From Argopecten irradians (lineage: Eukaryota; Mollusca; Bivalvia; Pectinida; Pectinidae): a DNA stretch of 64,000 nt. A model generated the notes under the pieces. That model ran no database searches, was not told the DNA's origin, and was given only the letters and a program-made list of their open reading frames with translations. Made by a program: the position numbers and the translations under genes. Positions within the stretch are counted from its first letter, which is position 1; every line of letters begins with the position of its first letter. The DNA lies in the NCBI RefSeq assembly GCF_041381155.1, contig NC_091134.1:33423540-33487539 (forward strand), in the 5' to 3' direction. Positions 39,101 through 52,700 of this stretch are shown piece by piece.

Positions 39101-42100
39101 TAGGCAGTTCTGTTTACTTTATCAGAGCAGCTAGGCAGTTCTGTTGGTATAATCAACAGTAACGTTACAACGCAATATTCTAATTCAGCTATTCTACGAG
39201 ATACACTCCAAACCTACTTTCCACAGTTCAGAAAGCAATAACTATGATATGTCGATCATTGCTTATTGTACCGATGCAGACATTACCCTTCAGAGAGTAT
39301 CATTAAAATATATAAATACTGCAATGTTTCTATTTGACTGATGCCGGTTCAAAGTTTCAAGCGTTAAGTTTCTACAACAAAAACGATACTGCCGTTATAA
39401 TCTAACGAACGCCAACTAAAATATCATTATCTTTTGCGTTTTTAAGATGTCTCTTTCAAAATCAAAATTCGATGTGTGTAACGAAGACCTCATTTATGAT
39501 GAATGAAGTAATTTTTTCTAGATTTAAATGTTTCTAGAAAACGCATGGTCTTGAATATTTTTCGATAATTAAGTTATAATATCGAGAATTATTTTTTTGT
39601 CATTTTCTGCTGTAGAATCAAAATAACAATTCATTATTGCTGAGTAAACAGTAGTTATACGTTTAAAAGATTTTTACGAAATGAGGATTTTTTTCAACAT
39701 TAAATGGGAGCCACATGATCAGGCATTATCATAATATGTAATTCCATGCATGTGTGTTCATACATAGTGAGTCTAGTTAAGCACCCGGCTTATGTTTAAA
39801 GGTCCTAAGTTCGAGCCCTGGTTTGGCAGCTGCATTTCTCCATCTCCTGGTTCCGCAAGGAGATTAGCGTACTCAAAATGTAAGTAGTCCTTGAATATAT
39901 ATTAATTCTATAAGCTATACCTTCCGTGTTGCCTGGTTCCCTTCTCTACGTTGTTATATTAACTTACATTGATCAAACTTGATCTTAACAACATGTATTG
40001 TTATTTTTTGGCGTTGAAACACGAGTATGGATATACTATGCAACATCCTTTCAACACATTACAAGGGCAGCCTGTTTAGGCGTGCAAAGGAAACATAAAC
40101 CACAGTTACATGGGTATTATCATTGTACTGAAATAACTCGACTCTGTCTGGTTTGTAAAGGCATGGTGGTACGTATACATAAAAGGGTGTAAGCTCTGTT
40201 ATATTTTTGTGCTGCTTCATCATCCTTTTATCTGCACGATGCACACTCTATTCAATATACAAGATCTTTCCCCGTCCATCATACATTTTTTCCTGTTAAG
40301 TGGTGTGCGGCAGGCGTTGTATTGATTTGGTGGTCAGACCGTTCTCTGATATACTTTTTTACCATTTCGAGGGTTATATAATATGAAAACTCTAAAGTCT
40401 GTATGAGAAGGAGAATAGTTTGCTGTTGCCAATGACATGTTAACAGCCATGCGATTAAATGGCAAGAAAGATTTTCAAAGCTGTTCCAACCCGTGAGCAA
40501 TAAATCACATTTCTTTCTTTCTTCAACGCTTTTTTTTGTATGATCTGAGAATTGACGAAGGCGTGGGTTTGTTGTGTTTGGAAATGAGAGAACTGTCGTA
40601 TGTTCTATATCATCATCCATCCTCGATACTCCAGGGGTTACTATCACTGACGTCATATCCACCCCTGAACTATCTCATAGAAAAAAAAATGAATGCAAGC
40701 AGTTGGAAAGAAAATCTGACCAATCACAGGCCAGCAAACACTTCTTTCAAGACTACAGAGAGAGTGACGATCGATATAACGACAGTAATAGTAACCACTG
40801 GAGTATCGAGGATGACCATCGTCATGCAAAATAAGGACTCTTGTAATCGTTCTACGTATAAAGATTTAATCATTGTTGTTATCGAATGATATATTATCTT
40901 GGCATATGTTGAGGATGAGTGACATAGCACTTCATTCATTCTGATATAATCAATTTGTTTCACTCCGTCAGTAGTGTGAAAAGAAGGGAAGTAACTCAGA
41001 ATATATCATGGTACAATAAAATTGGTCTATCATAGTTACTTCCCTTTGCTTAACTCCGCCAGCATATGATATAGTAGATTCTGGTCGATCTGAGTAACTT
41101 ACTTTCGTTTTACTCCCTCGGTACTGACCGAGTGAACTAAAATACTGTTGTGGTTATATATAATATTTAAGTCTTTGATTTAGGAGTTTCATATTGACTT
41201 TATTATAACGTTGGCCTTTCTTTATATTCTTGTCTGGGAATTTGTATATAGACTTTACGTATGTAATGGCTGTAAATGTCCATAGGAACCACGTTTTGGT
41301 TAATATTAGTTGTACTTGTATTACATTATATGAATCGAAACGTCTACTGTCTGTACATCAAATTGAGCAATCTCACCTTGCTAACTCGCCATTTTTCCAT
41401 TTCAGAGACAATGCATTTTTCTCATGGGCAACATTTATCGTCTCAATTTCAGTTGACCTTTTGTGCTGAAACAAGCATAGACATTGTTTCAATTTAAAAC
41501 CGTAAATACAGCTGTTTTATTTTGCGATTTGATTATGCATGTACTTCGGAAGAAAAAGTGTTCGTGCAGTGTCGATATCAAAGCTTAATTCCAAAGAATA
41601 TAAATCACAATACATTTTGGATGAAAAATATTAAAAACACCTTATACAGAGTGTTTTACAAAACATGTCCCGGCTTTAAAATATCAAACTTTCTAAATGA
41701 GAAATCATAATTTCACGAATTAAGACATTATGGAAAGCAAATGATACCACTATTTGGTGGAATGCAATCCTTTACAGCCAGGATTTCAAAAAGATATATT
41801 ATAACGTCTTTGATGAAATCACTTAAAACAATTATGTACTGGTTTTTATCACAGTACATTCGATCACATATATTTACTTAATTGTAGTGCAAATCATTAT
41901 GTTTACGATGTAACTGCATCAGAAGCGAATGTTGAGCAGACAAATGTACCTAAATATTACACACAGAACCCTAACATTGTGGTTTTACATCAATATTACA
42001 GTTAGCATCTTTTTTCAATAAATGCTCGCAGAATAAAGGCGACATTCAGGCGACATTTACAGCTTGTCTTAAACTACACCTATATTACACCTGTACTAGC

Positions 42101-45100
42101 CGTGTCTACAGAGTAAGAATTGTCAGTCTTTCACGCAATAGCATACTCGATCCCGAGGGATTACTCTTCTTAGTAAACGCATCACTTAAGGCTCTGTGTG
42201 CGACAACTTGTGTGGTGACGTGACAGGAAATGAATTTAGTATTAATAAAAAAAGATCAGTTGATTAAATATTAGTACACTGTATTTGCTTTTAATTTAGC
42301 TTTGTTAAAATCTTCAAAAATGAAAAATAAAAATAGTATCATATATCAAAGGGATGGATATACTAAATGTGATAGTAGCTTTCGAAGTATCGAGGATGAC
42401 GAGATCGGGAATAGGGAGGCTGTAACATTTAGTTGTCATTAAGTTTAAATTTGAGAGTCATTCGTTATTCGTCTAGACTTTTCAGTAAGCTTCCGCATCC
42501 GAGTCAAATGAATCACAACAACAGATAACATGTAAAAATACGGTATTCGTGGAAACTTTTTATGACCTTTTGTTAATATTTTATTCAGTAATAAAACACA
42601 TTCGTTTCAATGGAAAAAACAATATTGATAATTCATGATTGTTGATACAATATATAACATAATATCTAGTTCCCCTTTACCAGTTCAAAATTCTGAAAAG
42701 AGTGATAATTCTTTAGGTTACTCACAAACGAAGAGATGTTTTTAATAAATCCATGTCTTGATTTCGAATGGGATAATTGACACGAATTTGATGAACCTGC
42801 AATGATAAACAGATAAAAATATATTTGCAAACCAATGTTTTCGGCGATTAAAATACATGTTATAACGTGCATTATAGCAATACCGCCATTGTAGATAAAG
42901 TATGTTGCTACTAAGCCAAATGTATGTTATTTTCCAATATCAACATTGTCAGTTAGGCTTTAATACCTTCATCAAAATTCAAAAGGTCACGAAAAGACTG
43001 GGTTTAAGTCAGAATTCACTGAAAGAATGTTAAAATCTTCTAAAAATGATCAATATGAAAATATATTCTAATTAAACTATCTAAAATGGATTGAAGTGTT
43101 GTATTTCTCTTTGTATCTGGTTTATTGATAGGATTATTTCATCTACTGCTATTGCTTAGTCGGTTGTCCATGACAACCGGAAGGCTCTGGCACCCAGTAT
43201 ATCCCGCCAAATTATGGACTGTTCCATCAATTGCTTTGCTATGCAGACGTATCAGTTTTATTTTCATGCTTTATTTTTATTCTTTTTAAGCGATATAATG
43301 ACTAGTTTAAATGTAAATACAAGCATTGATTGTCACATTTTTGACATGCATTGGTTTGTAACATACATTGGGTGTTAACATAGCTATCATGGTACGCTAA
43401 CGCACATCACTGGGTATGCTAGAACACCTACTGTATGTTACACACCAATGCATGTCAAAATTAAAACAACCAGTGCTTAATTATTACAGTATTAATTGTT
43501 TGGTAAACAGTCTCTAGACACATATTGTGCCTTAGTTTATTTAACCATATTCATAAAAATGATTATGTTCAGAACAAACAAAGCAGAAAAGGCGCAGGTA
43601 AATGTGTTTATACATACGATGGATAGTGCTGACATCGTAAAGTACACCTCAAAATAAATTCAAGAAAACTAGATCAATATAAACAAGATGTCAACCAGGG
43701 GAAAAAGCATAAGACTATGAGGTTGTGACCTCGACTAGAGGTATGTATGCCACTGACACACTTTCGCTCAGACCGAGTCTAATACTTTTTATAGTTCATG
43801 ATAGGTCGGCCATCACAGATGAGACTACGAATCGCTAAAACGCATGCGCGCGTCTGACACAAAAAGGTCATTCAAATCGCATGAGGCAAGACATGCTTAT
43901 GTTAGCCACAAACATTGTAACTTTGGCAGGCAGTTCTTATCATCTGGGTAACATCAGTGATACTTAATGTCTATCGTTTAGTCCTAAACGACCAGAATCA
44001 AAACTCAAAAGAGTTCTGAAGGGAAGGTCTAAAAACTACAGGAAAAGGTCAATGTTACACTTAAAGTAAAGTAATTTCATTTCGCGTTAATCTTAACATA
44101 CGGTATTGAAATTTAGTTTTTTTGCAAAATCAGACAATTAGCAATATTCGAATAAATTAAAGCATAGGAGATAGGACATGGTTAATCTGTTTGTATAAAA
44201 CATTAAGGAGAACAAGATATGCAGCTTCAAAAATTTCCTTTTGTACTGTTGACGAAGACTATGAGGATGTTTTGTTGTCGATATCGTTATTTCATTGATA
44301 AACATGTAATGATACATTTAAAACTGGGCTGGTAACTTTTAATTACTTTGAAACAAAGAACGCTTCCGCTTTCGGAGCACATGGGAAAATACATTACCGC
44401 TATTTTGATCTTCGATAATTCGTTTGTAATTGGTTTTGACTATTGATTCTAGAGTATAACAGTATCTTAGGTGCAGTCTACCGCAAAGCGATCAACCGAG
44501 GGTGTAACACCTTTTGCTTAGGGGAAATGTTTAGGTCTAATTTCGCTCCTTGTCAGAGAAAACAGAGAAATTAAAACTCACACTTTCCATCGATCGATGA
44601 TGTAATTCGTAGGTAGTTAGTTCGCAGGTAGTTGTTAGTTAGCAGGTAGTTTGCAGGTATTCGGCCTCGTTGGAAAAGGAGGAACTCCAGTTGTACATAC
44701 GTCATCATTTGTTGATGTTCATGAAGTATATCATCACTCATTCATATTCATAAAATAGTTAAGTCATAAATACAAGCTAAATTTAGCTGTTATACAGGTA
44801 AACAGTTTACGGTTTGCTACTCTTATTCACACCTTACATTTCTACAATTAAAACTTTATGAAGTGCATGAATCCATGTACCAGGTACATTTTGATCAAGA
44901 TATTGATCCAGGGTCAAGTTTTCTTAGGCAATTTCTATTATATATTTGTAAATGTATAGTTTTATCCTTAGGGTCAAGTTATTAATTACTTTGAAACAAA
45001 GAACGCTTCCGCTTTCGGAGCACATGGGAAAATTTCTATTTTGATCTTCGTAATAATTCGTTTGTAATTGGTTTTGACAATTGATTCTAGAGTATAATGT

Positions 45101-46382
45101 GTAGTATCAGACAGGTAGCATTCGTCTAAATCGCAAAGCGATAGGGCAAGGGTGGTGTAAACCTTTTTTGCTTAGGGGCATAATCAGGATGTTTTGTTGT
45201 CTAATTTCGCTCCTTTCATTGGCTATAAACATTCTAAGGTTACATTTAAAACTGCTGGTACCTTTTCAATTACTTTGAAACAAAGTTTTAGCTTACATGA
45301 GCACATGGCAAAAATTTGAAAGACACAGATGATTGGGGTAATAATGTGACAATGAAAGAGGAAAATACATTAGTTATAATAAAGGAGTTACCACGATAAT
45401 TCGTTTTGCCTGATTGTAAATTTTGACTTTAAAAGAAGAATAAAACGCCATCTTCTTCAATAAAAAAATAATATTTTTGAAAACCAAGGAGTATTTCTCT
45501 CTTGGATATAACTCCAAAAAAAGGTTTCGATACTGCAAGTGTTACTATCACTGTCGATATATTCACTTTGTGGACTAACTGAATTACTCTACTTTCGACA
45601 ACAAATCAGCAGGTAGTTTGGTCCATTGGTGTTCATAAAAATAATTGAATAACGATACGTTGTGTTGCTTTGAAGTTCTGGTCACTTTTCCTGTAATCTT
45701 CAAAGGAAATATCTGATGTGTTAGGGTTTTTCTTCTGAAATGTTTTAACTTGCACAATGAGATAGTTCAGTGGTGGCTATAACGACAGTGAAAATAACCC
45801 CTGGAGTATAGAGAATATTTTGAATGTGAAGTGAAATTGAGTTACTTACCTGTACGATACACCGCACTCAGAAGATTTCTGACGGCATAAGAAGCTCTTA
45901 CAACACTTAACATCGTTACGGTTGTTTCATAGGTGAATCTGAAACTCCAAACGCTGGTATATTAGCTATTGTCAAATAATCTGAATCAGGTAGAATGCTG
46001 CTAGCAATGAATTGGCGACCGAATTCGTATGCATTATATTTAAAACCATTGCTAGTGAAATCCTTATTCTAATGACAAATATTTTGAAGTCGAATATACG
46101 GAGATTATACGGAGATAAGTAAATAGGAATGTATTCGCATGGTTGGATTTAAAATAGTTTGAACTTATAATAACAGTACAAATACAAAATAATAATCGTT
46201 CACCCACTATGATGAAACGAGATTATTAAGTGAGCAAATTAAACTAATCAATTATATTATTTGATGAATGAGTGATTATTTTCAAATGTTACATACATGA
46301 ACATGTTAATAGAGTATTTAGATGTAGATAATAAATGTGTACAAATATGTATGTATGTATGTATGTATTATGTATGTATGTA

Positions 46383-46414
<32 letters not shown>

Positions 46415-46621
46415 ATGGTGTGTGTGTGTAGGTGTGTAAGTATGTATGTGAGTGTGTGTGTGTGTGTATTTGTGTATGTATGTATATGTATGTATGTATG
46501 TATGTATGTTGAATGTATGTATGTATGTATGTATGTATGTATGTATGTATGTATGTATGTATTTATTATGTATGTATGTATTATGTATGTATGTATGTAA
46601 GTATGTATGTATGTATGTATG

Positions 46622-46652
<31 letters not shown>

Positions 46653-46726
46653 TGTATGTATGTATGCATGTATGTATGTATGTATGTATGTATGTATGTA
46701 TGTATGTATGTATGTATGTATGTATG

Positions 46727-46757
<31 letters not shown>

Positions 46758-49700
46758 TGTATGTATGTATGTATGTATGTATGTATGTGTGTATATTGCA
46801 TGAATCGGTATTTTTTTATGAAAATGAAAAGAGAATAAAAGAAAATGCTCAAAAATTTAATATTCTCAACTCTGAGTGGGAAAAAAAAAAAAAAAACAGT
46901 ACAAATATAGAAACATAACATTACGATATATATAACGAATCTTATACATACAAATTAGTAATTACAATGGACCCGTGACGATCCGGAAAAGCCGTTCGGA
47001 TTGCGAATTTTCCGAACTGCTGAATTACTTGTACATCAACTTGAGTCAATTATCAACCCGTCAACTGACATTTTTATCCGGATTGCGAGTTTTCCGAACT
47101 ATCAGATTCCAGATTATCGAGGGTCCACAGTACTGATCGATGTCGGTACATTAAAATAGAACATGATATGACATATAGTAAACAAAGTGCAATTTTGAAA
47201 TAATCATTTGAGATATACTAATAAGTAGTTAATGTTAACATTAACAGATATGAATATACAATGAGTAAATAAAGAAAATATAAGCATTAAACTTATTATT
47301 GAGTTTATGGTCTATATAGCCAGAGCTCTCCAAACCATCCCGAAACATAAATTGTGGTACAATGTACGAACTGAAAACCCGAAACAACAATAGATAATTA
47401 ATTAGCATAAAACTTTGAAAACAGAGAAATTAAAACTCACACTTTCCATCGATCGATGATGTAATTCGTAGTAGTTAGCCCTCTGTTGGATCCGTATAAA
47501 AACTGTATTTATCAACAAAAGGAAGCGAATGTCTTACGTCCTACAAAGTATGTACTTTATCTTCAAATTCCGCCGTCAGCTGTCAACATAAAACTTGTTC
47601 GATGTCATACTTATAAATGATGGCAATTAGTACTTAAGGTTCCACTTGAAGTTTGGATCGATTCAAAGCTCACGAGGAAAGATCATCCCAATGTCTCCCG
47701 GGAAATATCGCGGCCTGTTTATTTATTAGTTTAAACAATACTTTTTACTCAAGTAAACTTCTTATAAGCATACACATACAAATGGATTCAACGATTACAG
47801 AAATTTCCCAAGATGTTCTCAATGGGATGCAGAACCTGGAATGGAAATATTAATATCTGATCAAAATCGTGATTTTTATTCATTCCTATAATTCATGTAC
47901 ATAGTTGTGTTTCTTAAACCGTTCTGGAATTCAAAATAAATAAAAAGAAGTAATTATTGTGTTTGTAATGCACTAAAACAGATTGACAATTAAAATGTTT
48001 CTGAAAACATGAATTTTGACACGTGTAGTTCCACAAAATTTAAATGTTATAATTATCTGCAGTTTTTGCGTGATTTCAATGTAGATCTAATGTCGATACG
48101 TATAAACCCCCACCCCCATATACAATATATGAATCAAAATTTATGATAGAATATTACATGTCTACTAAATTTACTAGTTAAACTATTAAGTCTCTGGTTT
48201 TAATACTTGTAGATGACTTGTTGTCGCACCATTGCTGAAGTATTACTATACATAACGTAAACACCCGCCCAGCTTAATCCCGTACTTCAGCTAAGATTTC
48301 ACCCAAATTTGCAATCATAAAGAGAAATTTTTTCGTCTCTACTAGCACTTTCAATGTTAATGTTCCCTTTCAATATCTTTGTCTATAAAGTGTATACAAT
48401 TATTGTCGGCCATTTTATCGTTCGCTGCTCTACTAGTGCAGCCCTAATATAAGACGCACCCAGAGTTAAGTCAGGGCGCATCACGATTCCGGTTAACGCT
48501 TCTCCAACCGTGTATAGGTCTAGTGTGAATTCCTGTTCTAAACAGGAATAATCACACTAGCAGACATGGCGAGAACCTATAAGTGCTGTGACCTGTTAAC
48601 TCAGAGAGGGAGGAAGAGAAAGAAAGAAAGTGAGAGGGAGAATTAAATATGTAGAAAAATGTTAATCGCTTAAGATGAATACAAGTATGTGTTACTTTTT
48701 TACTACAGTCTTTAGAAAGAATGCATAAATCATTGTGAAAAAAAGTAAGAAATCTACACGAAAGTTTTACCCTCATTAAATATACATAATTATCCACCAG
48801 CCTCCGCATCAGCCCAGTTAAATGAAATTGTACAGGGTTACGTTGTTCATCGCGGTTCTCACAAATACGCTTTCGTCCCGCATTGCCTAACATTTTATAA
48901 GAAAACGAAAGTTCATGACAATGCTATATTTAATTTTAAAAAAAATCAGAGAAACGTAAGCAGCAACAATCCCCAATCGCTGAAAAGACGTTTTATTGAA
49001 AATCACAGAGTTATAGGTAGGTGTGTCGAGCGCCGTATGCAAGCATTGATAGTGATGAGCTGCCGCTGCCTCGCAAAGGGTCGATTACGTCACGCACCAA
49101 ATAAGTTCTCGTTACCACAATACATGTCCTGACACCGAAATGCGGATATCTAGGTGTCCGACAACTAATGACTCCGAGTGTCTTGAAAGGAGAACACACC
49201 TCATTTTATCGTGACACAAATTCTTTGATAGTAGAGTATAGTTTTCCTTTAGCTAGATGACTCTATGTCGCGGCACCAGATTTTCAAATAAATCTTTGTT
49301 GAAGTTAAAAGTTTAACGGCTTAAGTTAACAAGCCGATTCCAAACAGTACATAAAAAAATTAATGGTAACAGCCTTCTAGCGTAGATAGCAACAGAGAAA
49401 GAAAAAACACCTGCTATTTATTAAATAGATAAAATTGCTTTTTTTTATTTGCTGCCGTAGCATCACGTGGGTTCTGTTGTGAACGCGTTCTTTTATAAAT
49501 ACGAAAAATAGTCCTCCGCCATCTTATATTTCTGATATACATTGTAAAGTCCATAATATAATGATAATAATTGTTTACTGTTCCCTAATATGCTTGTTAG
49601 TGCATTTTGGATGGAATAAAAATACTTGACACTTGTATAAAATTATACATGACGAAAATAAAAGGTCCACGACTGATTGCGGGCAAGTTTCACGGGTTGC

Positions 49701-52700
49701 TCCATGTAACATGTCGTCTGCGCGGTAGCAAGTCGGATACAATGGAGTTTGTTTTGACAGTGATCTTAGCATGAACTTGAGAATATATCATTCACTTTTC
49801 ATAACGTAGACAAAAACGTACAATACAGTGTATTTAATTAAATAAATGCATGTCAGTTTGCATCATGCGTATTGTAACTGTAATTCAAGGGATGTGCAAT
49901 TTGATATCTATTTGTGTCTTCCCTGTACGATACGACATATTCATATAGAATTATAGTAGATTTTGTAAATATTCATTTTGAATTTATAGCACTTGTTCCA
50001 AAATATGCCTCAATAATGTTGTGATATATATAAAATCAGCCATTCAAGAAATGTACACAATTTCGTTAATCAAAACAGATTCCATAATATGCATAACTTC
50101 GACAAATAATTTTGTTAATCAGCCATACAAGATATGTACACAATTTTGTTAATCAAAACAGATTACGTACGTTATCAGAAACATATCTATATATTATATT
50201 TATAACGTAATAATCAATAAACTTGAAATACACAATATGTTAAAAAAACCATCAAATCTTTGTACAGTGTACTTAAACTAAGACCGATTCCAAGGACTTA
50301 AACGTCCTTGCCGATTCCAACACAACCCTAATATGTCAGGAATTTTCAATAAGTTTATACAGTGAATGCAAACTTTGGAGAAAAAGAACTGTAAATATAG
50401 TAACTGAAAACTATATATATTCCATGCTCAGTTTGCACAGCACATGCGATACGGTAGCGATACAGTGACAGCGATACCGCCAGTCGACTATATATTGGGA
50501 GCCGTGCTCTCGTTATGGGTGAGTGGTCAACACACTAGCGAAGCTCGCCCGCCGCCTCACTGCGCTGTCGCCGTAGGGGGTCAATGAGAACAATAGGCAG
50601 TGGTATTTCCACGAAAAAAATAACGCTTTCAAAAAATATAACGTTTCCAACGATACTCGTAACGTGGTCACGTAAATAATCACATGTACTGTTGATGCTA
50701 ACAAAGTTTCACATAAAAATCACGTAAACATTCTGGCAATAACATGGGGGAAACAAAATCATTAACAATCATTGCTGACACTAACACGTGAAATGAAATG
50801 AATAACAATGCAAAATAAATAAATAACATCAGACACTAAAATCTAACATCATTTAAATAAGACAAACGCATGCAAAGATAGAGATAACACAGCAGCAAAA
50901 AAAATAACGTGTGCTAGACAATAATAACATGCTTTAGTTAAAGAGTAATAAAATTTTGATAAATAACAGTAAAAACAGATATAACCAACATAAATATTTA
51001 AAAAATCACGAATATGGTTAAAATAACAGTTTAAGAACGAAAATTAACAGAACAGGGCTACCAGTGCAGTATATCCCGCCAAATTATGGGCTGTTCCATC
51101 AAATTTTTTTCTATGCAGACGTATCAGTTTTATTTTCATGTTTTATTTTTATTCTTTTTAAGCGATATAATGACTAGTTTAAATGTATAATATAAGCATT
51201 GATTGTCATATTTTTGACATGCATTGGTGTGTAACATACATTGGGTGTTAACATAGCTATCATGGTACGCTAACGCACATCACTGGGTATGCTAGAACAC
51301 CTACTGTATGTTCGACCCACACCAATGCATGTCAAAATTATAACAACCAGTGCTTAATTAATTACAGTATTAATTGTTTGGTAAACAGTCTCTAGACACA
51401 TATTGTGCCTTAGTTTATTTAACCATATGCCATAAAAAAATGATTATGTTCAGAACAAACAAAGCAGAAAAGGCGCAGGTAAATGTGTTTATACATACGA
51501 TGGATAGTGTTGACATCGTAAAGTACACCTCAAAATAAATTCAAGAAAACTAGATCAATATAAACAAGATGTCAACCAGGGGAAAAAGGCATAAGACTAT
51601 GAGGTTTGTGACCTCGACTAGAGGTATGTATGCCACTGACACACTTTCGCTCAGACCGAGTCTAATACTTTTTATAGTTCATGATAGGTCGGCCATCACA
51701 TATGAGACTACGAATCGCTAAAACGCATGCGCGCGTCTGACACAAAAAGGTCATTCAAATCGCATGAGGCAAGACATGCTTATGTTAGCCACAAACATTG
51801 TAACTTTGGCAGGCAGTTCTTATCATCTGGGTAACATCAGTGATACTTAATGTCTATCGTTTAGTCCTAAACGACCAGAATCAAAACTCAAAAGAGTTCT
51901 GAAGGGAAGGTCTAAAAACTACAGGAAAAGGTCAATGTTACACTTAAAGTAAAGTAATTTCATTTCGCGTTAATCTTAACATACGGTATTGGAATTTAGT
52001 TTTTTTTGCAAAATCAGACAATTAGCAATATTCGAATGAAATTAAAGCATAGGAGATAGGACATGGTTAATCTGTTTGTATAAAACATTAAGGAGAACAA
52101 GATATGCAGCTTCAAAAATTTCCTTTTGTACTGTTGACGAAGACTATGAGGATGTTTTGTTGTCGATATCGTTATTTCATTGATAAACATGTAATGATAC
52201 ATTTAAAACTGGGCTGGTAACTTTTAATTACTTTGAAACAAAGAACGTTTCCGCTTTCGGAGCACATGGGAAAAAGGTCGGCTACACCACAGACTGTGGC
52301 TGCAACAAGACAAGGGTAGAAAATTACATTACCGCTATTTTGATCTTCGATAATTCGTTTGTAATTGGTTTTGACTATTGATTCTAGAGTATAACAGTAT
52401 CTTAGGTGCAGTCTACCGCAAAGCGATCAACCGAGGGTGTAACACCTTTTGCCTTAGGGGAAATGTTTAGGTCTAATTTCGCTCCTTGTCGAATGGCTAT
52501 AAACATTCTCAGGTTAGCAGTACTGAAAGACCCTCAACTACAATGGAGTTTTAGCACATGTGTTTGTCCATTGTGAAACAATGTTAATGCATTATAATAT
52601 GTAAAATGATTATAAGAGGTGGAACAATTGTTAAATGCTAAAGGAGTTTAATAATCTGCCTGATGTTAATCAATCAGCTATTACAAGGATTTACCGTGGT

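Larger units (their letters stand above)
32866..39340. repeat. tandemly triplicated 2.3-kb block
   Basis: Copy 1 is about 32866-34985, copy 2 about 35145-38290, copy 3 about 38457-39340 (partial). Shared markers include ATTTAACCGAATATGACTAC, GATGATAAAAAGGGTTATTG, CGTTACAACGCAGT and ACTCGATCCATTGGGATTAC (copies 1 and 2). Copy 2 is longer because of a 914-bp MITE. A further fragment of the ACTCGATCC segment is at 42095-42200. Copies differ by small indels, so the duplication is not brand new. Confidence 0.85.
43188..47470. repeat. segmental duplication copy A (rearranged)
   Basis: 43188-44540 matches 51066-52490; 44557-44985 matches about 53690-54060; 45740-46180 matches 52720-53160; 46898-47470 matches 53157-53730. 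It also repeats itself: the segment with TTCCGCTTTCGGAGCACATG occurs near 44350 and again near 45005. The order is scrambled relative to copy B, so copy A is a mosaic or a mis-assembled haplotype. Confidence 0.85.

Noticed and set aside
39772..39846. Functional tRNA gene
   Set aside because: A- and B-box-like words are present, but no cloverleaf can be formed and the sequence continues as a SINE.
46289..46921. 210-codon minus-strand and several plus-strand open frames
   Set aside because: They are translations of a TATG microsatellite (YIHT or MYVC repeats).
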